Notes under the pieces: generated by a model | What the model was told of the DNA's origin: nothing | Database searches by the model: none | Seen by the model: only the letters and a program-made list of their open reading frames with translations | Made by a program: the position numbers and the translations under genes | Origin: Paraburkholderia sp. PREW-6R | GTDB lineage: Bacteria; Pseudomonadota; Gammaproteobacteria; Burkholderiales; Burkholderiaceae | Assembly (NCBI RefSeq): GCF_039621805.1 | Contig: NZ_CP155073.1 | Location: forward strand, 1,550,001 to 1,614,000 | Direction: 5' to 3' | Length of the DNA: 64,000 nucleotides | Shown here: one piece after another, positions 1 through 11,184 of the stretch | Layout: each line of letters starts with the position of its first letter | Numbering within the stretch: the stretch's first letter is position 1

Positions 1-751
1 CGGGCTGGTTGCGCATCGTGCGGGCGAGCGCCGGTTCGAGCACGTCGGCAAAGCGGGCGAGGGCCGCGTCGAGCGACGCAACCTGTTCCGGCTTCACGCC
101 TTTTTGCGGGCCGAAGATGGCGGTGGCGCCATGCTCGCCATTCAGCGGATTGTCCACGTCCGACATGCCCACGAATTGCGTATCCGCCAGCCGGGCGTCG
201 AGTTGCGACACGTCCACGCGCGCAACGCGGGCGAGGTGTTCGGGCGTGGGCTCGAGTTCGTTGTCCTGCGAGTCGAACAGTTTCGCGCCGAGACCGACCA
301 GCATGCCGGCGCCGCCGTCGTTCGTGCTGCTGCCGCCTAGCGCGACGTAAAAGCGCCGCACACCCGCGTCGAGCAGTGCGCGGATCGCTTCGCCCATGCC
401 GCGCGTGCTGCGCGTTTCGACCGGCACGCCCATGCCCACCGGGTCTGTAATGCCGACAATCTCCGCGGTTTCGATGATTGCGCTGCCGTCGGCAAGGATG
501 CCCGTGATGGCCTCGCGCACGGCGCCCGCTGCGCCTCGCACGGTCAGCCTGCGGCGCTCGCCGCCGCTCGTCAGCATCGCGTCGAGCGTGCCTTCGCCGC
601 CGTCGGCCATCGGGCAGATACGCACCGTGGCGTCGGCGCGTGCGCGCAGGATGCCGTTGGCGATTGCCCGCGCGACTTCCTCTGCGCTAAGCGAGCCTTT
701 AAAAGAATCGGGAGCAATGACGACGACGGGCGAGGACGGCGAATTCGGCAT
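1..751 (-). CDS. glxK: glycerate kinase, GlxK/GarK family (3' end outside window)
   Basis: Translating the minus strand from the ATG at 751 gives an uninterrupted 250-residue frame running off the left edge. It begins MPNSPSSPVVVIAPDSFKG, and the APDSFKGSLSA segment is the N-terminal signature of the type-1 glycerate kinase family. Further on are GGEGTLDAM, ALGGSSTNDGGAGML and the MSDVDNPLNG segment, all expected of this family. The enzyme phosphorylates glycerate with ATP, feeding glyoxylate/tartronate catabolism into glycolysis. Full family length is about 380 residues, so roughly a third is missing by window truncation. It diverges from tig across a 536-bp intergenic region. No strong ribosome binding site is visible. 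The family is secure; the exact product (2- or 3-phosphoglycerate) is not shown by sequence. Confidence 0.88.
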   Translation of the reverse strand, partial: MPNSPSSPVVVIAPDSFKGSLSAEEVARAIANGILRARADATVRICPMADGGEGTLDAMLTSGGERRRLTVRGAAGAVREAITGILADGSAIIETAEIVGITDPVGMGVPVETRSTRGMGEAIRALLDAGVRRFYVALGGSSTNDGGAGMLVGLGAKLFDSQDNELEPTPEHLARVARVDVSQLDARLADTQFVGMSDVDNPLNGEHGATAIFGPQKGVKPEQVASLDAALARFADVLEPALARTMRNQP

Positions 752-1033
752 GGTGTCTCTGACTGGTTGGAATCGTTGCGAAAGCGGGCGGCATGGCGCG
801 GGCGAAGCGGCCGAAAGACGGACTCGCGGGTCGCGCAGCCCGTGCGCGACCGTAAGCTTAGCAGCATGGACGCATCGGCTGAATATGTCGAACGGCATAG
901 CCGGGATCGTCGGCAGTCATGCCGCAAACGCGCGCAAAGCGTACGGAAATGGCCCGGAAAGCGGCCAGAAACCCAGAAAATCGCCCCTCAAAGCGCGGGC
1001 GATCATCGAATCCCGGCTAGGCGCTCAAATAGT

Positions 1034-1043
1034 TTGCTAAAAT
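1034..1043 (+). promoter_or_regulatory. candidate extended -10 promoter for tig
   Basis: The sequence TTTGCTAAAAT contains an extended -10 (TGC followed by TAAAAT at 1038-1043). I see no convincing -35 box, which extended -10 promoters can lack. If used, the tig transcript has a leader of about 240 nt that includes the 14-bp tandem repeat. This is a pattern match only. Confidence 0.35.
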
Positions 1044-1108
1044 ATTCGGCTCTTTGGACCCAACCGTGCTGCCGGCCGCCTGTAAGCGCGCGGCGCAGGC
1101 GCGTAATC

Positions 1109-1185
1109 GATGCAAACCGCGCGATGCAAACCACGCGATGCAAACCGCGCGATGCAAACCGCGCGATGCAAACCGCGCGATGCAA
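1109..1185 (+). repeat. 14-bp tandem repeat, about 5.5 copies
   Basis: The unit GATGCAAACCGCGC starts at 1109, 1123, 1137, 1151 and 1165, with a half copy (GATGCAA) at 1179. The second copy has one substitution (CCACGC). It lies between the candidate tig promoter and the tig start, so it would be in the 5' leader. It forms overlapping open frames on both strands, but these are repeat artefacts. The near-perfect identity implies recent slippage. Confidence 0.95.
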
Positions 1186-1287
1186 TCACGCTCTAGCCAC
1201 GTCGAGCCACCTCGAAAGCGGCGACATCGAAAAGCGGCACGGAGAAGATAACTGATTCGCTCGAATAATTTTAGGACGATTGAAGCC

Positions 1288-2634
1288 ATGGCTAACGTTG
1301 TTGAGAACCTCGGCAAGCTCGAACGCCGCATCACGATTTCCCTGCCGAAGGATGCCGTGCAGAAGGAAGTGGACTCGCGTATCCGTCAACTCGCGAAGAA
1401 CGTGCGCATGCCGGGCTTCCGCCCGGGCAAGGTGCCGCTCAAGATGGTGACGCAACAGTACTCGGGCCAGGTGGAAGCAGAAGTGCTGAGCGACAAGGTC
1501 GGCAAGGAATTCTTCGACATCAGCCGCGCGGAAAACCTGCGCGTGGCCGGCCAGCCGAGCTTCGCGCCGAAGGCCGACGCAACGGAAGGCGATTACGCAT
1601 TCGACGCGACGTTCGAGGTGTATCCGGAAGTAAAGCTGGGTGACGTCGCGACGGCTGAAATCGAGCGCACCACGACCACCATCACCGAAGCGGAAATCGA
1701 CCGCACGCTCGACATCCTGCGCAAGCAGCGCGTGCACTTCCACGCTCGCGGCGAAGCCGGCGAGCATGGCGACGGTGGCGCCGATACCGCGGCGAAAGAA
1801 GGCGACCGCGTGTCGGTGGACTTCGTCGGCAAGATTGGCGGTGAAGTGTTCGAAGGCGGCAGCGCGGAAGACTTCGCGTTCGTGCTGGGCGAAGGCCGCA
1901 TGCTGCCGGAGTTCGAGCAGGCGGCTACGGGCCTGAAGGTCGGCGAGTCGAAGGAATTCGACCTGGCTTTCCCCGAGGACTATCACGGCAAGGAAGTCGC
2001 CGGCAAGACTGCGCAGTTCACGATCACGATGAAGAAGATCGAGTGGCCGCATCTGCCGGAAATCGACGCGGAATTCGCGAAGTCGCTCGGTATTGAAGAT
2101 GGCGACCTGACCAAGATGCGCGCCGAGATCAAGGACAACCTGGAGCGTGAAGCGAAGCGCCGCACGCAAGCCATCGTAAAGAACCAGGTCATGGACGCGC
2201 TCCTCAAGATTTCGGAGCTCGACGTGCCCAACGCACTGATCGAGCAGGATCAGGAACGCCTCGTCGCAATGGCTCGTCAGGATCTGGAGCAACGCGGCGT
2301 GCCGAATGCGAAAGACGCGCCGATCCCGGCTGCCATGTTCAAGGAACAGGCCGAGCGCCGCGTCAAGCTTGGCCTCGTGCTGGCCGAACTGGTCAAGGCC
2401 AACGAACTGCAAGCCAAGCCGGAGCAGATTCGCGCCGAAGTGGACGAATTCGCGAAAAGCTACGAAGACCCGAAGGAAGTCGTCCGCTGGTATTATTCGA
2501 ACCAGCAACGTCTTGCTGAAATGGAAGCGTACGTCGTTGAAGCCAACGTCGTCGACTTCGTGCTCAGCAAGGCAAAGGTGACGGACAAGGAAGTGAGCTT
2601 CGAAGAACTGGCAAGCGCAACGGCGCAAGCGTAA
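1288..2634 (+). CDS. tig: trigger factor, ribosome-associated chaperone and prolyl isomerase
   Basis: The 448-residue protein has the three trigger-factor regions. The N-terminal ribosome-binding domain holds the GFRPGKVP signature near residue 45. A central FKBP-type isomerase domain starts around residue 170 ([17 protein letters not shown], then [12 protein letters not shown]). A helical C-terminal chaperone domain follows. It binds ribosomal protein L23 at the exit tunnel and shields nascent chains. The start [14 protein letters not shown] matches family starts, with AGGA about 10 nt upstream. It heads the conserved tig-clpP-clpX-lon order, but its own terminator separates it from clpP. 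A short acidic/glycine insert ([12 protein letters not shown]) precedes the FKBP domain. Confidence 0.98.
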   Translation: MANVVENLGKLERRITISLPKDAVQKEVDSRIRQLAKNVRMPGFRPGKVPLKMVTQQYSGQVEAEVLSDKVGKEFFDISRAENLRVAGQPSFAPKADATEGDYAFDATFEVYPEVKLGDVATAEIERTTTTITEAEIDRTLDILRKQRVHFHARGEAGEHGDGGADTAAKEGDRVSVDFVGKIGGEVFEGGSAEDFAFVLGEGRMLPEFEQAATGLKVGESKEFDLAFPEDYHGKEVAGKTAQFTITMKKIEWPHLPEIDAEFAKSLGIEDGDLTKMRAEIKDNLEREAKRRTQAIVKNQVMDALLKISELDVPNALIEQDQERLVAMARQDLEQRGVPNAKDAPIPAAMFKEQAERRVKLGLVLAELVKANELQAKPEQIRAEVDEFAKSYEDPKEVVRWYYSNQQRLAEMEAYVVEANVVDFVLSKAKVTDKEVSFEELASATAQA

Positions 2635-2645
2635 GTTTCGCTGCA

Positions 2646-2687
2646 ACGGCGTGCCGGCTGTCGGAGCGACGGCCGGCACGCCGTTTT
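2646..2687 (+). terminator. intrinsic terminator after tig
   Basis: A stem with arms ACGGCGTGCCGGC and GCCGGCACGCCGT, separated by a short loop, is followed by a T run (TTTTT). It begins 12 nt after the tig stop codon. Confidence 0.9.
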
Positions 2688-2771
2688 TCCGTGCGTGCGG
2701 TGAATGTGCTTGGAGCTGAGTGTTTTGCGTGGTGCATCAAAGGCTGCTGGACGCTCGCCGGTTGTCGGGCA

Positions 2772-2799
2772 CTTGAACATTCGCTTGCCGACCACACCT
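2772..2799 (+). promoter_or_regulatory. candidate heat-shock (sigma-32) promoter for clpP
   Basis: CTTGAA at 2772-2777 matches the sigma-32 -35 box exactly. After 14 bp, CCACACCT at 2792-2799 matches CCCCATNT at five of seven specified bases. It sits about 50 bp upstream of clpP, a classical heat-shock gene. The motif match is supportive but not decisive. Confidence 0.4.
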
Positions 2800-2845
2800 G
2801 TCCAGCACCTGAAATTCAGAATATTTCCAGACAAGGATCCATTGC

Positions 2846-3499
2846 ATGACCTTTCGCGCTCAAATGCTGGACACGTTGACCTCCCAGTCGTCCCGGGATC
2901 TCGAAGCGCAGGCGCTCGGACTGGTGCCGATCGTCGTGGAAACAAGCGGTCGGGGCGAGCGCTCGTACGACATCTATTCGCGCCTTCTGAAGGAGCGGAT
3001 CGTGTTTCTGGTCGGAGAAGTGAATGACCAGACGGCCAACCTCGTCGTGGCGCAAATGCTGTTTCTCGAAAGCGAAAATCCGGACAAGGACATCAGCTTC
3101 TATATCAACAGCCCGGGCGGTTCGGTATCGGCCGGCATGGCGATTTACGACACCATGCAATTCATCAAGCCGGACGTTTCCACCTTGTGCATGGGCCTTG
3201 CGGCCAGCATGGGCGCATTCCTGCTGGCAGCCGGCGCGAAAGGCAAGCGCTTTGCTTTGCCCAACTCGCGGGTCATGATCCATCAGCCGCTCGGCGGCGC
3301 GCGAGGTCAGGCGTCGGACATCGAAATTCAGGCACGTGAAATTCTGTACCTGAAGGAGCGTCTGAACGGACTGCTGGCACACCACACCGGCCAGCCAGTC
3401 GAGCGCATTGCGCGTGACACCGACCGCGACAACTTCATGTCAGCCGACGATGCGCAAGCTTACGGTCTCGTTGACCAGGTGGCGCACAAGCGTCCTTGA
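2846..3499 (+). CDS. clpP: ATP-dependent Clp protease proteolytic subunit
   Basis: The 217-residue serine peptidase forms the tetradecameric barrel that degrades proteins unfolded by ClpX or ClpA. The catalytic triad reads Ser121 (in GLAASMGAF), His146 (in MIHQPLGG) and Asp195 (in DTDRDNF). The substrate-cleft segment [11 protein letters not shown] is at residues 88-98. An N-terminal extension before the mature [12 protein letters not shown] region is probably removed by self-processing, as in E. coli. It precedes clpX by 212 bp; that gap has no strong terminator, so co-transcription is possible. A candidate sigma-32 promoter lies upstream. Confidence 0.98.
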   Translation: MTFRAQMLDTLTSQSSRDLEAQALGLVPIVVETSGRGERSYDIYSRLLKERIVFLVGEVNDQTANLVVAQMLFLESENPDKDISFYINSPGGSVSAGMAIYDTMQFIKPDVSTLCMGLAASMGAFLLAAGAKGKRFALPNSRVMIHQPLGGARGQASDIEIQAREILYLKERLNGLLAHHTGQPVERIARDTDRDNFMSADDAQAYGLVDQVAHKRP

Positions 3500-3711
3500 T
3501 TCGTCCTCGGTCCACTTCAAATCGTGCCTGACTGGTGCATGTTTGCCCCGAATTGGGGCATTAACGCCATCAAGTCGGTTGTGAAATAATTGAGACTCGT
3601 CCGAGCGCCTGCGGCAACCGCCGTGTTCCTGCTCATCGCCTGGCCGCTCGAACTGTGTGGCTGAGGCAAACGGCGTATCATGTAATCGAGTGTCCGGAGG
3701 CTCGTACATCT

Positions 3712-4983
3712 ATGGCGGACAAGAAAGGTTCTAACAGCGAAAAGCTGTTGTATTGCTCGTTTTGCGGCAAAAGCCAGCATGAAGTGAAGAAACTGATTGC
3801 TGGCCCGTCGGTGTTCATCTGCGATGAATGTATCGACCTGTGCAACGAAATCATTCGTGACGAGGCAGCAGGAGCGGGCATCGAGGCGGGCTTGTCCAGG
3901 TCCGATCTGCCGAGCCCGCAGGAAATTCGTGAAATCCTCGACCAGTACGTGATCGGTCAGGAACGCGCGAAGAAGATTCTCGCGGTCGCGGTGTACAACC
4001 ACTACAAGCGCCTCAAGCATCTCGACAAGAAGGACGAAATCGAACTGTCGAAGAGCAACATCCTGCTGATCGGTCCGACCGGATCCGGCAAGACTTTGCT
4101 TGCACAGACGCTCGCCCGTCTTCTGAACGTCCCGTTCGTGATTGCCGATGCAACCACGCTTACGGAGGCTGGCTACGTCGGTGAAGACGTCGAGAACATC
4201 ATCCAGAAGCTACTGCAGAACTGCAATTACGAAGTCGACAAGGCCCAGCGCGGTATTGTCTACATCGACGAAATCGACAAGATCAGCCGCAAGTCGGATA
4301 ACCCGTCGATCACGCGCGACGTGTCGGGCGAAGGCGTGCAGCAGGCGCTCCTGAAGCTGGTTGAAGGCACGATGGCGTCAGTGCCGCCGCAGGGCGGTCG
4401 CAAGCATCCGAATCAGGACTTCATCCAGGTCGACACCACGAATATCCTGTTTATTTGTGGCGGCGCGTTCGACGGTCTGGAAAAGGTCATTGTCGATCGT
4501 ACGGAAAAGACCGGGATTGGCTTTGGCGCCAGCGTGAAGAGCAAGCAGGACCGTGACGCCGGCGAAGTGCTGCGCGAGGTGGAACCGGAAGATCTGATCA
4601 AGTTCGGTCTGATTCCGGAACTGATCGGCCGTTTGCCCGTGGTCGCAACGCTCGGCAAGCTGGACGAAACGGCACTGATGAAAATTCTCGTCGAGCCGAA
4701 GAATGCGCTCGTCAAGCAATATCACAAGCTCTTCAACATGGAGCGCGTCGAGCTTGAAATTCGCCCGGCCGCTTTGCAGGCAGTGGCGCGTAAAGCGATC
4801 CGCCGCAAGACGGGCGCGCGTGGTCTGCGCTCCATCCTGGAACAGGCGTTGCTTGATGTGATGTATGACCTGCCGCAAATGAAAGGCGTTAGCAAGGTCA
4901 TCATCGACGACAACGTGATCGACGGCGACGGTAAACCGCTCCTGATCTACGAAGACGCGCCGAAAGTCGCGGGTTCAAACTGA
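3712..4983 (+). CDS. clpX: ATP-dependent Clp protease ATPase/unfoldase subunit ClpX
   Basis: I start the 423-residue protein at [11 protein letters not shown] rather than the upstream ATG at 3655. This matches family N-termini, and a CCGGAGG ribosome binding site lies just before it. The N-terminal zinc-binding domain has four cysteines (CSFCGKSQ and CDECIDLC). The AAA+ module contains Walker A GPTGSGKT, Walker B VYIDEIDK, and the sensor/arginine-finger region. The protein forms a hexameric ring that recognises tagged substrates and threads them into ClpP. A strong terminator follows the stop. Confidence 0.98.
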   Translation: MADKKGSNSEKLLYCSFCGKSQHEVKKLIAGPSVFICDECIDLCNEIIRDEAAGAGIEAGLSRSDLPSPQEIREILDQYVIGQERAKKILAVAVYNHYKRLKHLDKKDEIELSKSNILLIGPTGSGKTLLAQTLARLLNVPFVIADATTLTEAGYVGEDVENIIQKLLQNCNYEVDKAQRGIVYIDEIDKISRKSDNPSITRDVSGEGVQQALLKLVEGTMASVPPQGGRKHPNQDFIQVDTTNILFICGGAFDGLEKVIVDRTEKTGIGFGASVKSKQDRDAGEVLREVEPEDLIKFGLIPELIGRLPVVATLGKLDETALMKILVEPKNALVKQYHKLFNMERVELEIRPAALQAVARKAIRRKTGARGLRSILEQALLDVMYDLPQMKGVSKVIIDDNVIDGDGKPLLIYEDAPKVAGSN

Positions 4984-5000
4984 TCGGCTGCGAGTTCTGT

Positions 5001-5036
5001 AAAAAAGCCGTTCATGGCGACGTGAACGGCTTTTTC
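5001..5036 (+). terminator. intrinsic terminator after clpX
   Basis: The arms AAAAAAGCCGTTCA and TGAACGGCTTTTT form a stem over a short GGCGACG loop. The flanking A and T runs would let it act in both directions. Confidence 0.92.
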
Positions 5037-5072
5037 GTTTATCGTGTGGTCAATGAGGCTTGTTTTCACAAT

Positions 5073-5106
5073 GGAGTCACTGAACCTTCGGAGTCACTGA
5101 ACTTTT
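5073..5106 (+). repeat. 17-bp direct repeat upstream of lon
   Basis: GGAGTCACTGAAC occurs at 5073-5085 and 5090-5102, each followed by a pyrimidine-rich CTT/TTT stretch, giving a 17-bp period. It ends just upstream of a possible lon -10 box (CATAAT, 5125-5130). It could be a regulator site or a chance duplication. Confidence 0.6.
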
Positions 5107-5183
5107 CCCACACGCGGAGGCTTGCATAATTTCCTGCTGGCCTCACCTATCGAACGAACTGATTCCACTCATGGGGAAATGAA

Positions 5184-7610
<2,427 letters not shown>

Positions 7611-7672
7611 GCGGTAATTGTGAATCTGGCAGTGTGCGGTGAAAGCCGATCATTGCCAGTCGGTAGGACAAG

Positions 7673-7705
7673 AAAACCCGCGGCGCTCGCCGCGGGTTTT
7701 TTATT
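7673..7705 (+). terminator. intrinsic terminator after lon
   Basis: The arms AAAACCCGCGGCG and CGCCGCGGGTTTT enclose a short CT loop, followed by TTATT. The stem is very GC-rich. Confidence 0.93.
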
Positions 7706-7864
7706 GTCCGCGCCTGTTCAGTGTCACCTCTGTACCGACGCGTTTCCCATCTATTGAGCGACGCGTAGCACCGTTGCGAGCGCGCCCATTCCCCTATGGT
7801 TTCGTTGCAAGAATCAGTGATAGGAAAGCGCTTCCAAAAACGCCCGAATCAGGCTCAACCCCGC

Positions 7865-7893
7865 TTGACACAAGGGTTTCGGACAATTCTAAT
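7865..7893 (+). promoter_or_regulatory. sigma-70 promoter for hupB
   Basis: A perfect TTGACA (7865-7870) is separated by 17 bp from TCTAAT (7888-7893), a five-of-six match to the -10 consensus. The site is about 87 bp upstream of hupB, downstream of the lon terminator. This is one of the strongest promoter matches in the window and fits an abundant nucleoid protein. Confidence 0.72.
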
Positions 7894-7980
7894 GACTCGG
7901 CCCGGCATTGCCCGGCGGCTGCGTGATGTCAGGTGCCGATGGGCGCCGTCACGAAAGCCATTTCGTTCTCGGGGGTAGGA

Positions 7981-8253
7981 ATGAACAAAACGGAATTGAT
8001 CGATCACATTGCTCAGCAAGCCGACATTTCGAAGGCAGCGGCAGGCCGTGCGCTGGATGCCGTGATCGGTGGTGTCAAAGGTACGTTGAAAAAAGGCGGT
8101 TCAGTGACGCTGGTCGGTTTCGGAACATTTGCGGTGGGTAAGCGCACCGCGCGCACCGGACGTAATCCGCGCACAGGTGCCGCGATCAAGATCAAGGCGG
8201 CCAAGGTGCCCAAATTTAGGCCTGGCAAAGCTCTGAAGGATGCGCTAAACTAA
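7981..8253 (+). CDS. hupB: DNA-binding protein HU-beta
   Basis: The 90-residue protein begins [11 protein letters not shown], the standard HU start, preceded by a GGGGGTAGGA ribosome binding site. An in-frame upstream ATG at 7933 would add an atypical tail, so I reject it. [21 protein letters not shown] is the HU/IHF signature, including the arm that inserts prolines into the minor groove. HU dimers bend and compact DNA without sequence specificity. Its place immediately downstream of lon is widely conserved in proteobacteria. Confidence 0.97.
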   Translation: MNKTELIDHIAQQADISKAAAGRALDAVIGGVKGTLKKGGSVTLVGFGTFAVGKRTARTGRNPRTGAAIKIKAAKVPKFRPGKALKDALN

Positions 8254-8332
8254 TGGGCTTGCTGCTTGAGGAAACGGTCGGGTCAACGGCCGATTATTCA
8301 GGCAGCGAACACGGAGCACGCTGAATCGAAAC

Positions 8333-8408
8333 GGGTGCTTAGCTCAGTTGGTAGAGCGGCGCCCTTACAAGGCGTAGGTCGGGAGTTCGAGCCTCTCAGC
8401 ACCCACCA
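8333..8408 (+). tRNA. tRNA-Val (anticodon TAC)
   Basis: A complete 76-nt cloverleaf can be drawn. The acceptor arm GGGTGCT pairs with AGCACCC, the D-arm is GCTCAGTTGGTAGAGC, and the anticodon loop CTTACAA gives TAC. The T-arm is GGGAGTTCGAGCCTCTC-like, and a genome-encoded CCA end is present. Confidence 0.97.
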
Positions 8409-8490
8409 GTTTCAGATTCAAGCCAGGTGTTTCGGGCGCAAGTAGCTGGGCGCAGTTGTGAGTGTCCGGCGCAGTTCAAGCGCAGTATCA

Positions 8491-8567
8491 GGAGTGGTAG
8501 TTCAGTCGGTTAGAATACCGGCCTGTCACGCCGGGGGTCGCGGGTTCGAGTCCCGTCCACTCCGCCA
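8491..8567 (+). tRNA. tRNA-Asp (anticodon GTC)
   Basis: A complete 77-nt cloverleaf is present, with acceptor GGAGTGG pairing with CCACTCC. The anticodon stem-loop CCGGCCTGTCACGCCGG gives GTC, the T-loop is GGGTTCGAGTCCC, and CCA is encoded. It lies 82 nt after tRNA-Val and is probably co-transcribed with it. A terminator follows directly. Confidence 0.97.
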
Positions 8568-8577
8568 GTATCCTCGA

Positions 8578-8603
8578 AAGGCGAACTCCGGTTCGCCTTT
8601 TTT
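8578..8603 (+). terminator. intrinsic terminator after the tRNA pair
   Basis: The arms AAAGGCGAAC and GTTCGCCTTT enclose a TCCG loop and are followed by a T run. It ends about 50 bp before ppiD. Confidence 0.92.
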
Positions 8604-8653
8604 ATTGCCCGCTGTTGTAAGATCGGGCCTTCCGTTTTTGGCACTCCTTACGC

Positions 8654-10591
8654 ATGCTCGATTTTTTCCGTAATCACAAACGCCTGATGATGTTCATGCT
8701 CATCCTCGTCATTGTGCCGGGGTTGGGTTTTGTGGGTATTCAGGGCTTTCGCGGCTTCTTTGACGAAAGTGCAAATGTCGCAAGCGTCAACGGTCACAAA
8801 ATCACTCGTGCAGAGTTCGACGACGCGATGCGGCAACAACTCGACCGTGCGCGTCAAATGCTTGGCGCCCAGTTCGATATGAAGTCGTTCGACACACCCG
8901 AGCGCCGCAACCAGATGCTCGACGGTCTGATCGAACAACGCGTGCTTGCCGATGAGACTCAACGCCTGCATCTCACCGCATCGGACGACGCCGTGCGTCG
9001 CGTGCTGTTGAACGACCCGGTGATCTCATCGCTGAAAAACCCCGACGGTTCGATCGATGTCGATCGTTACAAGCAGCTGCTCGCCATGCAGGGCATGACG
9101 CCCGATCAATACGATGAACGCGTCCGTTACACGCTCGCCACGCAGCAGTTGCCGGCCGCGATCCAGAGCAGCGCCTTCACGTCGAAAACGCTCGCACAGC
9201 ATTTGACCGAGCTTGCCGAACAGCAGCGTGAGGTTCAGGGACTGGCGTTCCATCCGCGCGACTATGCCGCGAAAATACAGCCGACGGACGCGCAACTTCA
9301 GGCGTACTACGACGCGCATCGCAACGAATTCGCTACGCCGGCTACGGCCACGATTCAATATCTGGTATTGTCGCCGGCCACGCTCGGTGCATCGATCCAG
9401 CCGAGCGACGCTGATCTGAAAAAATACTACGACGACAACATCGCGCACTACCGCACCGAAGGTGAAGTGCGCGCAAGCCACATCCTGATCGCCGCATCGA
9501 AAGATGCCAGCGCGGCGGACAAAGCCAAGGCGAAGCAGAAAGCTGAAGACCTGCTTGCCCAGATCAAGGCGCATCCTGAGCAGTTTGCCCAGATCGCGCA
9601 ACAAAATTCCCAGGACCCGGGATCGGCGTCGAAAGGCGGTGATCTCGGTTACTTCAGTCGCGGCATGATTGCGGGCGGCCAGTCGTTCGACGACGCGGCC
9701 TTCGCGTTGAAGAAAGACGAGGTCAGCGGCATCGTGCAGACGGACTTCGGTTATCACATCATCAAGGTGACGGACGTGAAGCCGGCGGTCACCAAACCGT
9801 TCGACGAAGTCAAAGACCAGATCGCAAAGGAAGTGAAGACGCAGCAGGCCAGCAAGGCTTTCAGCGATGATTCGGAAGGCTTCACATCGCTCGTCTATGA
9901 AAAGGCGAAGAGCCTGCAACCGGCCGCTGATAAATACAAGCTGCAACTGCAGACCGCCACGGTCACGCCTCAGGCTGATCCGAAGCTGCCGCCCGACAGC
10001 CCGTTGAACAATCCTAAGTTCCTTGCCGCGGTGTTCGCGACCGACTCGGTGAACGCGCGCAACAACACGCAGGCCATCGATGTCGGTGGCAACACGCTGA
10101 TCGCTGCGCACGTCACCGACTACAAGGCTGCCACGGTGCCGGCGCTCGACGCCGTAAAGGACGCGGTGCGCCAGAAAGTGATTGCAGTGCAGTCGGATGA
10201 AGCTGCGCATAAGGATGGCATCGCGAAGCTGGCCGAGCTCGACAAGTCGAAGTCCACCGCAGGTTTCTCGTCACCGTTGAAGGTGTCGCGCAACGATGCG
10301 CAGGGCATGCCACCGGCAGCATTGAGTGCAATCTACAAGGCCGATGCGCAAAAGTTGCCCGCGTATGTCGGCGTGGATCTCGGTGACGACGGCTATGCCA
10401 TCTATCGCGTGAACGCCGTGATCGCAGCAGGGCCGAGCGATCCGCAGCGTCTCGCCGCGGCACAGCAGCAAATTGCCCAGGTCGATGCGCAGTCCGAAGC
10501 AGAGGCCTATCTGCAGGCGCTGCGTGCCCGCTCGAAGGTGAAGTTGTATGGGTCGCTCGATAGCAGCAACGCGCAGGCAAACGGCGACTAG
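8654..10591 (+). CDS. ppiD: membrane-anchored periplasmic chaperone/peptidyl-prolyl isomerase PpiD
   Basis: The 645-residue protein opens with a short cytoplasmic MLDFFRNHKR, then one transmembrane helix (about residues 11-33), and is otherwise periplasmic. A SurA-like N-terminal chaperone domain follows. A parvulin domain spans about residues 270-367, bounded by ASHILI and DFGYHIIKVTD, both carrying the conserved histidines. A C-terminal chaperone region completes it. PpiD sits near the Sec translocon and assists outer-membrane protein folding. Position downstream of hupB mirrors the enterobacterial order lon-hupB-ppiD, with two tRNAs inserted here. Confidence 0.93.
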   Translation: MLDFFRNHKRLMMFMLILVIVPGLGFVGIQGFRGFFDESANVASVNGHKITRAEFDDAMRQQLDRARQMLGAQFDMKSFDTPERRNQMLDGLIEQRVLADETQRLHLTASDDAVRRVLLNDPVISSLKNPDGSIDVDRYKQLLAMQGMTPDQYDERVRYTLATQQLPAAIQSSAFTSKTLAQHLTELAEQQREVQGLAFHPRDYAAKIQPTDAQLQAYYDAHRNEFATPATATIQYLVLSPATLGASIQPSDADLKKYYDDNIAHYRTEGEVRASHILIAASKDASAADKAKAKQKAEDLLAQIKAHPEQFAQIAQQNSQDPGSASKGGDLGYFSRGMIAGGQSFDDAAFALKKDEVSGIVQTDFGYHIIKVTDVKPAVTKPFDEVKDQIAKEVKTQQASKAFSDDSEGFTSLVYEKAKSLQPAADKYKLQLQTATVTPQADPKLPPDSPLNNPKFLAAVFATDSVNARNNTQAIDVGGNTLIAAHVTDYKAATVPALDAVKDAVRQKVIAVQSDEAAHKDGIAKLAELDKSKSTAGFSSPLKVSRNDAQGMPPAALSAIYKADAQKLPAYVGVDLGDDGYAIYRVNAVIAAGPSDPQRLAAAQQQIAQVDAQSEAEAYLQALRARSKVKLYGSLDSSNAQANGD

Positions 10592-10621
10592 GGATTCAAT
10601 CCGCAGTTAGCCCGCACAAAC

Positions 10622-10652
10622 AGAAAGCCCCGCATTTGCGGGGCTTTTCTGT
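10622..10652 (+). terminator. bidirectional terminator between ppiD and the lipoprotein gene
   Basis: The arms AGAAAGCCCCGCA and TGCGGGGCTTTTCT pair over a tiny loop. A- and T-rich flanks on both sides suit the convergent genes. Confidence 0.9.
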
Positions 10653-10723
10653 TTAACGATGCCGAGGCTGCCAGGCGTCGCCTGACCGTTAATTGATGAT
10701 CTGCTTCGACTACGTCTGAAACG

Positions 10724-11065
10724 TTACAGGCAGGCGCTGATGCCGCTCGTGGCGTCGCTGCCCGCTGCGCCATTCGCGCGGAAACCGACCCACGAACCCT
10801 TGCCCGAATACGAAGGACGCACGACGGCGGCGGCGCCATTCGGCGGCTGCTGGCCCGGAACGAAAACGTCCACGGCCTGGTCGTTCGCGAGCGTGTCTTG
10901 CGACACGACTTGTTGCTGCGAGCTATCTGCCCACTTTTGCGCGATGCAGGTAGCAACGGCTTTCGGCGGTTGCTGGCTTTGGCCGACAGATTGAACGCCT
11001 GCAGGCGGTTGAGCGGCGCACGCAGAGATTGCCACGGTCAAAGCGATTAACGGTAAATATTTCAC
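10724..11065 (-). CDS. small predicted lipoprotein of unknown function
   Basis: The 113-residue protein starts at a GTG (11065) preceded by a strong GAGGAGATAAC ribosome binding site. The signal peptide MKYLPLIALTVAISAC ends in a lipobox (ISAC), so the mature protein would be lipidated at Cys16. The mature part is rich in Gln, Pro, Ala and Gly, with an aromatic YSGKGSWVGF segment and a second Cys near the C-terminus. I recognise no domain. It is convergent with ppiD and stands alone on its strand. Confidence 0.75.
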   Translation of the reverse strand: MKYLPLIALTVAISACAAQPPAGVQSVGQSQQPPKAVATCIAQKWADSSQQQVVSQDTLANDQAVDVFVPGQQPPNGAAAVVRPSYSGKGSWVGFRANGAAGSDATSGISACL

Positions 11066-11184
11066 GTTATCTCCTCAAAAGTCGCTCAAAATCGAGCCAG
11101 GTTACACGGGATTCCGTAAGTGTCGGAGAAGACCTTAGCGATCCGCGTTCCCCAAGTTCTGGAAACAAGTCGTTAGCAGGCTTT

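Noticed and set aside
1109..1185. 14-bp repeats considered as CRISPR or iterons
   Set aside because: The units are contiguous with no spacers, and no replication or cas genes are nearby.
1186..2679. 497-residue minus-strand frame opposite tig
   Set aside because: Antisense shadow of a secure trigger factor gene, with no recognisable motif or ribosome binding site.
7933..7980. Upstream in-frame extension of hupB
   Set aside because: HU proteins start at MNKTELI; a strong ribosome binding site sits before 7981 and the extra 16 residues match nothing.
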